From: Bacteroidales bacterium
GTDB taxonomy: Bacteria; Bacteroidota; Bacteroidia; Bacteroidales; UBA10428
NCBI GenBank assembly: GCA_030626465.1
Contig: DAOUOU010000023.1
Coordinates: 1 to 19,255 of the forward strand
Direction of reading: 5' to 3'
Length of the DNA stretch: 19,255 bases
The notes beneath the pieces were generated by a model. That model did no database searches and was not told where the DNA came from. It saw nothing but the letters and a program-made list of their open reading frames with translations. The first letter of the stretch is position 1. The number at the start of each line of letters is the position of its first letter. This document shows positions 9,901-16,560 of the stretch, piece by piece. The translations under genes were made by a program, and so were the position numbers.

Positions 9901-10098
9901 GTTGAATCACCAGATTTTGGTGAAGTTACTATTAGCATATTTACTATTAACGGAGAAAAAGTGTATACTGAGAAATCAAAGAAGTACGAAAATACTTTTC
10001 GTAAAGAAATTAAGCTGGTAAGATTAAGAGCCGGACCATATATCCTTTCTGCTGAATTAAACGGCAAAAAATATAGCTCAAAAATAGTAGTTCAGTGA
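6937..10098 (+). CDS. T9SS-exported sortilin/VPS10-type beta-propeller protein
   Basis: This 1053-residue protein is predicted to be exported and released or anchored by the type IX system. I chose ATG 6937 (MRNTLRKYGLLFLSLILLAI), which gives a good N-terminal export helix 16 bases after the previous stop; the frame is open upstream to a TTG at 6901 inside the previous gene. Ten Asp-box turns (S/T-x-D-x-G-x-T/S-W) are visible, starting near residues 135, 189, 235, 277, 325, 621, 709, 812, 861 and 914, for example KTTDGGISW and ESTDNGDTW. The first blade opens WTHRGPGNVGGRTREVI, typical of VPS10/sortilin-like exo-glycosidase-fold proteins. Residues about 382-588 are a 205-residue insertion between propeller blades. 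Residues about 970-1053 are a type A sorting domain (AYPNPSDDI at 976-984, ending SSKIVVQ). No glycosidase or protease catalytic site is evident. As last gene of the SusCD operon it probably binds or processes the same ligand. Confidence 0.88.
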   Translation: MRNTLRKYGLLFLSLILLAIFVCVSNDFLSLTGSVQENDVEELGYDKPEGYYEFYRLISTPIGAKNSGYKINYRYYELQKSLESQFYEKYAKSTFNWTHRGPGNVGGRTREVIIDPDDPSSNTWFAASASGGVWKTINGGASWQHLTDAMPNLATNALAMAPSNHNVLYAGTGEGYGGFGMVNGSGMYKSTTRGMSWVQIDATIEDENFKWINKIIVDPDNEDIVIAATNTGIFKTTDGGISWDKKYHTGHAVQDMDVNPDDPHTLYAGVNSWGIIKSYDNGDTWFDAIEGIATGYRFAVTVSPVDTNYIFTSVEAPGLETQVYISDDGAESWKKLYDYNFTFIHFLGVQGWFNNVVEAHPFDKNKVFIGGVDLGSIEFKNPTQVSDPQVLRTDTSGTGSFMAFVNFGGISLGGGMSTGLEEDADIEEEDFTSIELRFGPGKAQRAYRFAVPEGEGAGVPTEDYSYRDYVEVDFEAWDTGNNRQLMVSFRDQEKDGKFNLIERVYNDNISGREYIFVHAVEYSETPDPEIAVDGGHYRKMMYFFWPTLAEDGIWDPKNLPESKIKVLYGTLLLQDASTTILADLNRNADLHVDHHDLEIVITDEENEEFLILDANDGGLGLSTDQGNKWKQINSGYLTTQFYGVAKKPGSHEYIGGMQDNGTWQSPIGGIAGADSEYESRVGGDGFEVLWHPVHPHRILASSYNNIFRLSNDGGETWRSATNGIMGDGPFISRLSNSPDNPDLVFAVGDRGVYRHTNFCVGRYDWELIEIENGWAVNDQVTSSHNVEVSLADEGIVWAGAGMYKDPDLSVFLSRDYGKSFEAVGNFEEWEMGYLTSIATHPSDPATAYMLFSMNKRPKIVRTTDYGESWEDISEYSKVDSMSANGFPDVMIYSLLVFPYNTDIIWAGTEIGIYESTDNGDTWHYANNGLPAVSVWQMIIQDHTLVVATHGRGIWTAPQYPGAIDQTDLENDLILRAYPNPSDDIITLEVESPDFGEVTISIFTINGEKVYTEKSKKYENTFRKEIKLVRLRAGPYILSAELNGKKYSSKIVVQ

Positions 10099-10148
10099 GG
10101 GTGCCGACTGCTTCCTTCACACAGTCAATCATGTTCAATAGTATTTAT

Positions 10149-10156
10149 TATATTTG
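10149..10156 (+). promoter_or_regulatory. Candidate -7 promoter element for cysD
   Basis: TATATTTG matches the Bacteroidota TAnnTTTG consensus exactly. It lies in the 111-base gap between the propeller gene and cysD, 54 bases before the cysD ATG, so cysDN probably has its own promoter and is not part of the SusCD operon. No clear -33 TTTG is present. A weak AGGA sits 7-10 bases before the ATG. Confidence 0.42.
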
Positions 10157-10209
10157 CACACCATTAAAAATGAGATGTGAGTTAGAAGTATCAATGATAA
10201 CAGGACAAG

Positions 10210-11115
10210 ATGGAAAAATACAACATCAATCATTTGCGAGAACTTGAGGCAGAATCGATCTATATAATAAGGGAAGTGGCGGCCCAGTTTGAACGTCCTG
10301 CCTTACTTTTTTCAGGTGGTAAAGATTCAATTATAATGTATTATATGGCCAGGAAAGCATTCTGGCCTGCGAAAGTTCCTTTTCCATTGTTACACATTGA
10401 TACAGGACATAATTTTCCGGAAACACTTGCATTCAGGGATAAGCTTGCAAAAGATACTGGCGCTCAATGTATTGTTCGATATGTCCAGGACAGTATCGAT
10501 CAGGGGAAAGCAGTTGAGGAGACTGGTGTCAATGCCAGTCGCAATGTACTTCAAACAATCACTCTTCTTGATGCAATTGAGGAATTGAAATTTGATGCAG
10601 CTCTGGGAGGAGGCAGAAGAGATGAGGAGAAAGCCCGTGCGAAAGAGAGATTTTTTTCTCATCGTGATGAATTTGGACAATGGGATCCGAAAAATCAACG
10701 TCCTGAACTATGGAACATTTTTAACAGCAAAAAGCATATGGGAGAGCATTTCAGGGTGTTTCCCCTCAGTAACTGGACCGAGATGGATGTATGGCAGTAC
10801 ATTTATATGGAGGACATAGATATACCGGATTTGTATTTCACGCATAAGCGCCAAGTATTCATTCGCGATGGCGTATGGCTGGCAGAGGCTCCCTTTATGA
10901 AACTTAAAGATACCGAAACATTAAAAGAAATGGATGTAAGGTGCAGAACCATTGGAGATATTACGTGTACCGGTCTTACACTTTCTAAAGCTGATTCGCT
11001 TGAAGATATCATCAGGGAAGTAGCAGCAACAAGAACGACAGAAAGAGGTGGCAGGGCCGATGATAAAAGATCAGAAGCCGCTATGGAAGACCGGAAAAAA
11101 GAAGGGTATTTTTAA
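10210..11115 (+). CDS. cysD: Sulfate adenylyltransferase subunit 2 (ATP sulfurylase, CysD)
   Basis: CysD is the catalytic ATP-pyrophosphatase subunit of the bacterial heterodimeric ATP sulfurylase, which with CysN makes adenosine 5'-phosphosulfate from sulfate and ATP in the cytoplasm. The PP-loop SGGKDS is at residues 35-40 (FSGGKDSIIMYYMARKAF). Other recognisable family segments are LHIDTGHNFPET, the LGGGRRDEEKARAKER loop and the FPLSNWTEMDVWQYI helix, followed by the conserved RCRTIGDITCTG. Length (301 residues) equals that of E. coli CysD (302). The start is unambiguous: MEKYNINHLRELEAESI is the usual N-terminus. cysN follows after 123 bases. No cysC, cysH, cysI or sulfate permease gene is in the window, so it cannot be told whether the product is used for assimilation or for sulfation. 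Confidence 0.97.
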   Translation: MEKYNINHLRELEAESIYIIREVAAQFERPALLFSGGKDSIIMYYMARKAFWPAKVPFPLLHIDTGHNFPETLAFRDKLAKDTGAQCIVRYVQDSIDQGKAVEETGVNASRNVLQTITLLDAIEELKFDAALGGGRRDEEKARAKERFFSHRDEFGQWDPKNQRPELWNIFNSKKHMGEHFRVFPLSNWTEMDVWQYIYMEDIDIPDLYFTHKRQVFIRDGVWLAEAPFMKLKDTETLKEMDVRCRTIGDITCTGLTLSKADSLEDIIREVAATRTTERGGRADDKRSEAAMEDRKKEGYF

Positions 11116-11132
11116 GTAATTAAGAATTAAAA

Positions 11133-11153
11133 ATTAATAATTAATAATTAATA
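11133..11153 (+). repeat. AT-only tandem repeat, three copies of ATTAATA
   Basis: Three exact head-to-tail copies of the heptamer ATTAATA follow the cysD stop by 17 bases. The flanking sequence (from 11116) is of the same character (TAATTAAGAATTAAAA). It separates cysD from the hairpin element that lies before cysN. Confidence 0.8.
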
Positions 11154-11155
11154 GG

Positions 11156-11229
11156 ACTCGAAACTTTTACCCGCCGAAGCTTAACTTGTTTAAGGCAAGT
11201 TGAGCGAAGGAGAACTAAACTCGAAACTT
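11156..11229 (+). repeat. Intergenic element bounded by 11-bp direct repeats
   Basis: The exact 11-mer ACTCGAAACTT occurs at 11156-11166 and at 11219-11229. Between the two copies lie CCGCCGAAGC, the hairpin at 11179-11205, and GCGAAGGAG. The arrangement (terminal direct repeats around an internal hairpin) resembles a small dispersed intergenic element. Whether other copies exist in the genome cannot be seen here. Confidence 0.55.
11179..11205 (+). repeat. Hairpin (10-bp inverted repeat) between cysD and cysN
   Basis: GCTTAACTTG (11179-11188) pairs with CAAGTTGAGC (11196-11205), with one G-T wobble, around the 7-base loop TTTAAGG. No U-run follows, so it is not a typical intrinsic terminator. 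It may adjust the cysD/cysN transcript ratio or protect mRNA ends, or simply belong to the surrounding repeat. Confidence 0.6.
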
Positions 11230-11238
11230 AAATTTCAA

Positions 11239-12519
11239 ATGTCAGAATTTCAGGAAAAACAGGACGGTTACTTGAACATGCAACTCCTTCGCTTTACAAC
11301 AGCCGGAAGTGTTGACGATGGAAAAAGTACTTTGATAGGGCGTTTGCTATACGATAGCAAGGCCATTTTTGAGGACCAGATGGAGGCGATTGAAAGAGCA
11401 AGTCTAATCAAAGGCGAGGAGCAAGTGAATCTGGCGTTGCTGACAGATGGTTTAAGAGCAGAGCGTGAACAGGGGATTACCATAGATGTGGCCTACCGCT
11501 ATTTTGCAACACCAAAACGTAAGTTCATCATTGCTGATACTCCCGGACATGTACAATATACGCGCAATATGGTAACGGGTGCATCCACTGCAAATGCGGC
11601 TCTAATCCTTGTAGATGCAAGAAACGGTGTGGCTGAGCAAACCCTTCGGCATTCTTTTATTGCATCGCTGCTACAAATACCTCATATCATCATTTGTGTC
11701 AATAAAATGGACCTGGTTGATTACAAAGAAGAGGTTTTTGAAGAAATCAGGAAAAACTACGAAAGTGTTTCGGATAAATTTGATGTGCGTGATATACGTT
11801 TTGTTCCTATCAGTGCATTGAAAGGTGATAATGTGGTGGACCGATCGGAGAATATGGATTGGTATGACGGCCCGACACTCATGTATCTTCTTGAACACAT
11901 CCATATAATAAACGACAGAAACTTTAAAGATCCTCGCTATCCGGTGCAATATGTGATTCGACCACAATCTGATGAATACCACGATTTCAGAGGGTATGCA
12001 GGTCGGGTAGCCGGAGGAGTTTTTCACCCCGGTGATAGGGTTGCTATATTGCCTTCAGGACTTACAACTCAGATTCGATCTATTGAAACAATGAATGGAA
12101 AACTTAAAAGAGTATATCCTCCCCAGTCAATAGTTATGACTCTTGAAGATGATATTGATATTAGCAGGGGAGATATGATTGTTGCTGAAAATAACCTTCC
12201 TCACGTCAGCCAGGACATTACCATAATGTTTTGCTGGTTGAATGAAAAAGCTTTGATCCCTGGTGGTAAATATATTCTCAGGCATACCACAAACGAATCC
12301 CGTTGTATTGTGAAAACAGTTGATTTCAAGGTGAATGTGAATAATCTTGAGAAAAACCTGGAAGATAAGACTGTTAACCTTAATGAGATAGGTCAGATGA
12401 CTATTCGTGCAGCAAAACCAATTATTTATGATTCATATAAGATAAACAGGGTGACAGGAAGCGTTATCCTTGTGGATGAAGGTACAAATGAAACAGTTTG
12501 CGCTGGTATGATCTCCTGA
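11239..12519 (+). CDS. cysN: Sulfate adenylyltransferase subunit 1, regulatory GTPase (CysN)
   Basis: CysN is the EF-Tu/EF1A-like GTPase partner of CysD; GTP hydrolysis drives the unfavourable formation of adenosine phosphosulfate. All G motifs are visible: G1 GSVDDGKST at 23-31, the switch I/G2 region around REQGITIDVAYRYF, G3 DTPGH at 100-104, G4 NKMD at 155-158 and G5 SAL at 192-194. Beta-barrel domains II and III follow (YPVQYVIRPQSDEYHDFRGY; ILRHTTNESRC). I chose ATG 11239 because MSEFQEKQDGYLNMQLLRFT fits the usual Bacteroidota N-terminus; the frame extends to a TTG at 11200, but that stretch lies in an intergenic repeat. The protein has 426 residues and ends after domain III, so there is no fused CysC (APS kinase) domain as in CysNC proteins. 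E. coli CysN has 475 residues. Confidence 0.96.
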   Translation: MSEFQEKQDGYLNMQLLRFTTAGSVDDGKSTLIGRLLYDSKAIFEDQMEAIERASLIKGEEQVNLALLTDGLRAEREQGITIDVAYRYFATPKRKFIIADTPGHVQYTRNMVTGASTANAALILVDARNGVAEQTLRHSFIASLLQIPHIIICVNKMDLVDYKEEVFEEIRKNYESVSDKFDVRDIRFVPISALKGDNVVDRSENMDWYDGPTLMYLLEHIHIINDRNFKDPRYPVQYVIRPQSDEYHDFRGYAGRVAGGVFHPGDRVAILPSGLTTQIRSIETMNGKLKRVYPPQSIVMTLEDDIDISRGDMIVAENNLPHVSQDITIMFCWLNEKALIPGGKYILRHTTNESRCIVKTVDFKVNVNNLEKNLEDKTVNLNEIGQMTIRAAKPIIYDSYKINRVTGSVILVDEGTNETVCAGMIS

Positions 12520-12574
12520 TATAAATAGTATTATTCCAATAACTAATTCAAATAACGTTTGGTCTGATCCTGCC

Positions 12575-13336
12575 TTACAGGTATCGTTTAATGCAATATA
12601 GCTTGTGTGTATATTCTTTCAGATCAGCATTATAAATACCTTTTTGATCAACTGGATCAAATTTCACCGATATTGATGCATGTATGATTGTATCTTTTTC
12701 CAGATAAATGCCAACATGAGAAATTTCTTTCTTATCATTTACGAAGAAAAGGACATCACCCGGGAGAGCATCTTCAATTCTTTCAACAGATTTACCCTTC
12801 AATGCCTGATCCTTTGCATCCCTGGGAAGACCTATTCCGTTGATTTTAAATACTACCTGAACAAACCCGGAACAATCAAAGCCAAAAACTGTTCGTCCTC
12901 CCCAAAGGTAAGGGGCATTTAAGAATTGCTTTGAAGCATGGATAAGGTTTGCTGAATTTGAGGGTGTTGTTAGTTCCTGGTACTCTTTTAAGAGGAATGT
13001 TTTACCTGCCAGGGTAAATTTACCATTTTGAATTGCCGATGGGATCTCAGAGCCAGCAGCAATGTACATATTTTCTTCTCCTTTTTTGATTAAGGCAACA
13101 GGTTTGCTAATAATCTTTGTGATTTTATTTTTTTCTTTCTGAGAGAAAAAATCAACAGATCGCTTCTCTATCCATCCCGAATAAGAGTCAAAATCTGTTC
13201 TTATTTTTATCCATTCGTCTTTTTTATCCCGTATTAATGCTGTTTCCCCGAAAAGCAACTGACTGACCTGTTCCGACCTGTGATCAGGTTCATATCTGAT
13301 GGGCATCAGGGGTTGAAGACAAACGATCCGGTTCAT
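12575..13336 (-). CDS. NlpC/P60 (C40) peptidase with N-terminal SH3 domain, YkfC/DPP VI-like
   Basis: This 253-residue protein is a cysteine peptidase that probably cleaves gamma-D-glutamyl-diamino-acid bonds in recycled murein peptides. Residues about 1-65 and 75-120 are SH3-like beta domains (PIRYEPDHRSEQVSQLLFGE; WIKIRTDF..GWIEKR). The catalytic domain is about 130-253: nucleophile C155 in GFDCSGFVQ, base H207 in SHVGIYL, third residue H219 in IIHAS. The motif PYLWGGRTVFG before the cysteine and LPGDVLFF before the histidine are typical. The ATG at 13336 gives MNRIVCLQPLMPIRYEP, which is not a signal peptide. This matches the cytoplasmic dipeptidyl-peptidase VI/YkfC branch, which works on imported murein peptides rather than on the sacculus. 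It is convergent with cysN, 55 bases apart; no clear terminator hairpin is visible in that gap. Confidence 0.9.
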   Translation of the reverse strand: MNRIVCLQPLMPIRYEPDHRSEQVSQLLFGETALIRDKKDEWIKIRTDFDSYSGWIEKRSVDFFSQKEKNKITKIISKPVALIKKGEENMYIAAGSEIPSAIQNGKFTLAGKTFLLKEYQELTTPSNSANLIHASKQFLNAPYLWGGRTVFGFDCSGFVQVVFKINGIGLPRDAKDQALKGKSVERIEDALPGDVLFFVNDKKEISHVGIYLEKDTIIHASISVKFDPVDQKGIYNADLKEYTHKLYCIKRYL

Positions 13337-13753
13337 TGTTATAGATTACAGGTGTCCAGAGAATGTTATTCTTGAATAGCCGGAATGACTGTGCTGTAAG
13401 GGTTTAACCTCTACGAGGTAAAAGGATAGGGTACTTTTTCTGTCTACAATAGTATAAACTCTACGAGCTATTCGCCGTCGGCCCTGCCTGCCGAAAACGC
13501 AGTCAGGCAGGGGATAAAGTATTGTAGTTGAACCGTATACATATTTTACCAAATTCACCGTAGGTGATTAACAGATTTTAATCGGACAACAATTGTTATA
13601 GATATAAAATAGTAAACCAATAATAGGGAAATTAAACATATTTTTTGCAATAGTGTTAATGGATTATTAAAATGCCAGCAATTTATATTTCTCCATTCGT
13701 GTTATAGCTTGAATAAAATTTGGTATTTTTAATACGTAATATTGTATTTGAGT
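13337..13753. repeat. 417-bp intergenic region with several CTACG/CGTAG-centred palindromes
   Basis: No credible gene lies here. Three short palindromes share a TAC/GTA centre: ACCTC-TAC-GAGGT (13407-13419), CTC-TAC-GAG (13459-13467) and TCACC-GTA-GGTGA (13555-13567). The 9-mer CTCTACGAG is repeated exactly, 50 bases apart. A strong GC-rich hairpin, CCCTGCCTG (13482-13490) with CAGGCAGGG (13504-13512), sits inside a further inverted repeat CTACAATA (13444-13451) / TATTGTAG (13520-13527). The layout suggests a dispersed palindromic intergenic element. The right 170 bases (13570-13753) are AT-rich and must hold the promoter of the 7TM-HD gene; I see no exact TAnnTTTG there. Confidence 0.6.
13482..13512 (+). 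repeat. GC-rich hairpin, 9-bp perfect stem
   Basis: CCCTGCCTG pairs with CAGGCAGGG around a 13-base loop (CCGAAAACGCAGT). It is far more GC-rich than the surrounding AT-rich intergenic DNA and no T-run follows on either strand, so it looks more like a REP-type palindrome than a terminator. Confidence 0.7.
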
Positions 13754-15895
13754 ATGTTATCCATCTACGAAAAAATAATCAGCAATTATAAAAATATAGG
13801 GACAATTCTAGTCTTTATTCTGACTTTTCTCTTAATAACCTATATGATGCCGCGTGAGCGAAAGTTCACTTACGAATTTCAGATTGGCAGTCCGTGGAAA
13901 AAGGAAAACCTGACAGCACCTTTTAAATTTTCAATTTATAAAACCGACGAGGAATACCAGGCCGAAATGGACTCAACACTTAGTGATTTGAAGTTGTATT
14001 ACACTTTTGATCCTTATCAGTTTAAAGAACAATTGAATAAGTTTAAAGATAGCTTTCAGAAAGAATGGGTGGAGTACTCACTTAAAGAATATAGTATCAG
14101 TACTGAAGATAAATATTACGAAAGTGGCAGGTATGTTTCCTTGCGTGGATTGCAGGATTATTATCATAATTTCATCTACGATTTTCTTGAGAAAGTATAT
14201 CTTAAAGGGATTGTTGAATTACCCGAAGGTGATGTGTCTTTTGACGGTTCCGGCTATATTGTGCTGATGAGGGGAAACATAGCAGAGGAAAAGAACAGCT
14301 CTGAGTTGTTTACTTCAAAAACGGCTTACAAGTTTCTAAAAGAAAAAATTCAGGAAGATATTGCTTCTAATTCAAACAGGAATATTTCAAGGTACAACAA
14401 ATTTTTTGATCAGTTTGAGATAGATAGGTTTATCATACCAAATGTATTTTATAATAGCGAAGTCTCAGAGAGAGAAAAATCCGAGAGATTGTCTGAAATT
14501 TCCATGAAAAAAGGAATGATTCAGCAGGGAGAGTTGATTATTTCTAAAGGAGAGATAGTAACATTAGAAAAATTTCAAATTCTTCAATCGCTTAAAATAA
14601 CCTATAATGAACAACAGGGAAATGTGAACAAGTTTTTGGTACTCTCGGGAAAACTAATAATTGTTCTTCTTTCACTGATTCTCATATATGTCTTTCTGTA
14701 TAATTTCAGAAGGGAACTCTTGCGTGATTTGATAAAAACCTCGTTCATTCTGTTTATGATGGTGCTGATGATATTTGTTGCCAGCACCATTGCTAAAGTA
14801 GAAAAGGTAAGTTTTTACATCATTCCATTTACCATACTACCAATTATTTTGCGTACTTTCTTCGATGAACGCGTTGCTGTATTCGTTCATGTTCTCACCA
14901 CTTTGATTATTGGTTTTATTGCTCCGAATAGTTATGAATTCATTGTACTGAATATCTTAGCAGGTATTGTCGCAATATTTAGCTTAACTAATCTGTACAG
15001 ACGATCCAGATTTTTTATTTCAGCCTTGCTTGTGGTAATAACATATAGTATGGCATATATTGGCATTACTGTAGTACATGAAGGCAGTTTCACCCAGCTT
15101 AAATTAGATTACTTTGCCAATTTTGGTCTGAATGGCATGCTCATTCTGATCTCATTTTTACTGATATATGTTTTCGAAAAAACTTTTGGTTTTCTTTCTG
15201 ACACCACTTTAATGGAGCTGGCTGACACGAACCAGCCTCTATTGAGGAAAATTGCTGAAATTGCTCCCGGAACTTTCCAGCATTCACTCCAGGTTGCCAA
15301 TCTGTCTGAAGAAGCGATACATCGTATTGGAGGCAATCCATTGCTATTGAGAACAGGCGCATTGTATCATGATATTGGCAAAATGTACGATCCTATTTTT
15401 TTTATTGAAAATCAGACTTCCGGAATAAACCCGCACGATAATCTTGCCTTTGAAGAAAGCGCCAAAACCATTATCAATCATGTGGAAAAAGGAGTTGAAT
15501 TAGCAAGGAAGAATAATTTGCCTGAGGCAATTATTAATTTTATCTGCACACATCACGGTACAACAACTGTTCAGTATTTCTATAAATCATACATTAAAAC
15601 ATACCCTGAACAAGAAGTTGATGTTAGTAAATTCAGTTATCCCGGGCCAAAACCGTTTTCGAAAGAGATGGCAGTATTGATGATGGCTGATGCTGTTGAG
15701 GCAGCTTCGCGAAGTTTGCAGGAATATAGTCAGGAAACAATCAATGAACTGGTTGAGAAAGTTATTTCAAAACAACTTAAGCAGGGACAGTTTGAAGAGG
15801 CTCCCATCACATATGTTGATATTAAGGCAGTGAAAGAAGTATTCAAGATAAGGTTAAAAAATATTTATCACGCACGCATTTCTTATCCCAAATAG
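13754..15895 (+). CDS. 7TM-HD membrane phosphohydrolase, PgpH-like (probable cyclic-di-AMP phosphodiesterase)
   Basis: This 713-residue protein has the PgpH layout: one N-terminal membrane helix (about 17-37), an extracytoplasmic 7TMR-HDED-type domain (about 40-290), a cluster of membrane helices (about 296-480) and a cytoplasmic HD domain (about 505-690). The metal-binding HD residues are present: H510 in FQHSLQVANL, H539-D540 in LYHDIGKMYDP, H576 in IINHVEKG, H600-H601 in CTHHGTTTV and D646 in MADAVEAA. In Listeria the PgpH homologue degrades cyclic-di-AMP to pApA; the same reaction is inferred here. I chose ATG 13754 (MLSIYEKIISNYKNIGTIL); the frame extends only to a TTG at 13742. It ends three bases from the convergent lolA stop, so the two transcripts must overlap at their 3' ends. 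Confidence 0.9.
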   Translation: MLSIYEKIISNYKNIGTILVFILTFLLITYMMPRERKFTYEFQIGSPWKKENLTAPFKFSIYKTDEEYQAEMDSTLSDLKLYYTFDPYQFKEQLNKFKDSFQKEWVEYSLKEYSISTEDKYYESGRYVSLRGLQDYYHNFIYDFLEKVYLKGIVELPEGDVSFDGSGYIVLMRGNIAEEKNSSELFTSKTAYKFLKEKIQEDIASNSNRNISRYNKFFDQFEIDRFIIPNVFYNSEVSEREKSERLSEISMKKGMIQQGELIISKGEIVTLEKFQILQSLKITYNEQQGNVNKFLVLSGKLIIVLLSLILIYVFLYNFRRELLRDLIKTSFILFMMVLMIFVASTIAKVEKVSFYIIPFTILPIILRTFFDERVAVFVHVLTTLIIGFIAPNSYEFIVLNILAGIVAIFSLTNLYRRSRFFISALLVVITYSMAYIGITVVHEGSFTQLKLDYFANFGLNGMLILISFLLIYVFEKTFGFLSDTTLMELADTNQPLLRKIAEIAPGTFQHSLQVANLSEEAIHRIGGNPLLLRTGALYHDIGKMYDPIFFIENQTSGINPHDNLAFEESAKTIINHVEKGVELARKNNLPEAIINFICTHHGTTTVQYFYKSYIKTYPEQEVDVSKFSYPGPKPFSKEMAVLMMADAVEAASRSLQEYSQETINELVEKVISKQLKQGQFEEAPITYVDIKAVKEVFKIRLKNIYHARISYPK

Positions 15896-15898
15896 TAT

Positions 15899-16549
15899 TT
15901 AGAACCTAAGGTCAATTACTTCAATACCTTTGTATTTTTCAGGATAGAATTTGAAAATACTATCCTCCAGGTTCTCGTTATACTTTGTGTTTGTTATTGA
16001 GGCACTGTAATCAATTCCATCTTTTCCTACCGCGGTAATCAAAAAAAGTTCATCCGTATCTTTTTTTATAAGGACTTTGAAACGAGAGTAAGGTTGTTGA
16101 AGATTTTTTGGGAACAGGTCGATCGTATGCATCCATCCTTCCTCGAGTTTCACTTCTCCTGTCAGTTGGTACTTGAGATCACGGTTATAGAAATCAAATA
16201 TTTCTGATGGGTTCTCCACGAAATCATCATCATCAGGGTCGGGAGCAGAAATGGTTACTTCGTTTATGTCTTCCTGGAATGTCCATAATGTAGAGCCATC
16301 AAAATATACTTTTGAGCCCATCGATTCCATGTAATATTTATCTCCCTTTATCTTGATCAGGCCGGTTGTCTTAGTTATCTTATTCTCGCGCCTGTTTTCG
16401 ATTATAAGTTCAAAATCTGCCTGTATTGTAGAATAATTCTTCGTTTTTTCTGCTACCCGATCGAGAATTTTTTTAGCTTCAGGGTCCTGCTGAGCCTTTA
16501 AAGTATATATACCCAGCATGATCAGACTTATTACTGCAATTATCTTCAT
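15899..16549 (-). CDS. lolA: LolA-like outer-membrane lipoprotein carrier protein
   Basis: This 216-residue periplasmic protein probably carries lipoproteins from the inner to the outer membrane. I chose ATG 16549, giving MKIIAVISLIMLGIYTLKAQQ, a signal peptide with cleavage at KA before QQ; the frame extends only two codons further, to a TTG at 16555. The LolA pattern is clear: AKKILDRVAEKTKNYSTIQADFEL (helix then first strand, here residues about 25-48), GLIKIKGDKYYME, YFDGSTLWTFQEDINEVTI, and a C-terminal FYPEKYKGIEVIDLRF. These strands form the open hydrophobic half-barrel. An acidic insert PDPDDDDFVENPSEIF near 103-118 lies where Proteobacterial LolA is shorter. It follows ftsK by 11 bases on the same strand, an order common in Bacteroidota, so the two are probably cotranscribed. 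Confidence 0.85.
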   Translation of the reverse strand: MKIIAVISLIMLGIYTLKAQQDPEAKKILDRVAEKTKNYSTIQADFELIIENRRENKITKTTGLIKIKGDKYYMESMGSKVYFDGSTLWTFQEDINEVTISAPDPDDDDFVENPSEIFDFYNRDLKYQLTGEVKLEEGWMHTIDLFPKNLQQPYSRFKVLIKKDTDELFLITAVGKDGIDYSASITNTKYNENLEDSIFKFYPEKYKGIEVIDLRF

Positions 16550-16560
16550 GTTCAAAGTGT

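Noticed and set aside
10106..10126. GACTG/CAGTC inverted repeat after the propeller gene as a terminator
   Set aside because: The stem has only five base pairs with an 11-base loop and no T-run follows, so it does not support an intrinsic terminator.
11200..11238. TTG start giving a 13-residue N-terminal extension of CysN
   Set aside because: The extension lies in the hairpin/direct-repeat element and does not resemble CysN; ATG 11239 gives the usual N-terminus.
12569..12581. CCTG/CAGG inverted repeat at the 3' end of the NlpC/P60 gene as a bidirectional terminator
   Set aside because: A four-base-pair stem overlapping the stop codon without a T-run is too weak to call.
13346..13558. Minus-strand open frame of 70 codons in the intergenic region
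   Set aside because: It spans the palindromes and the GC-rich hairpin described above, has no domain-like pattern or start signal, and is best explained as chance translation of an intergenic repeat.
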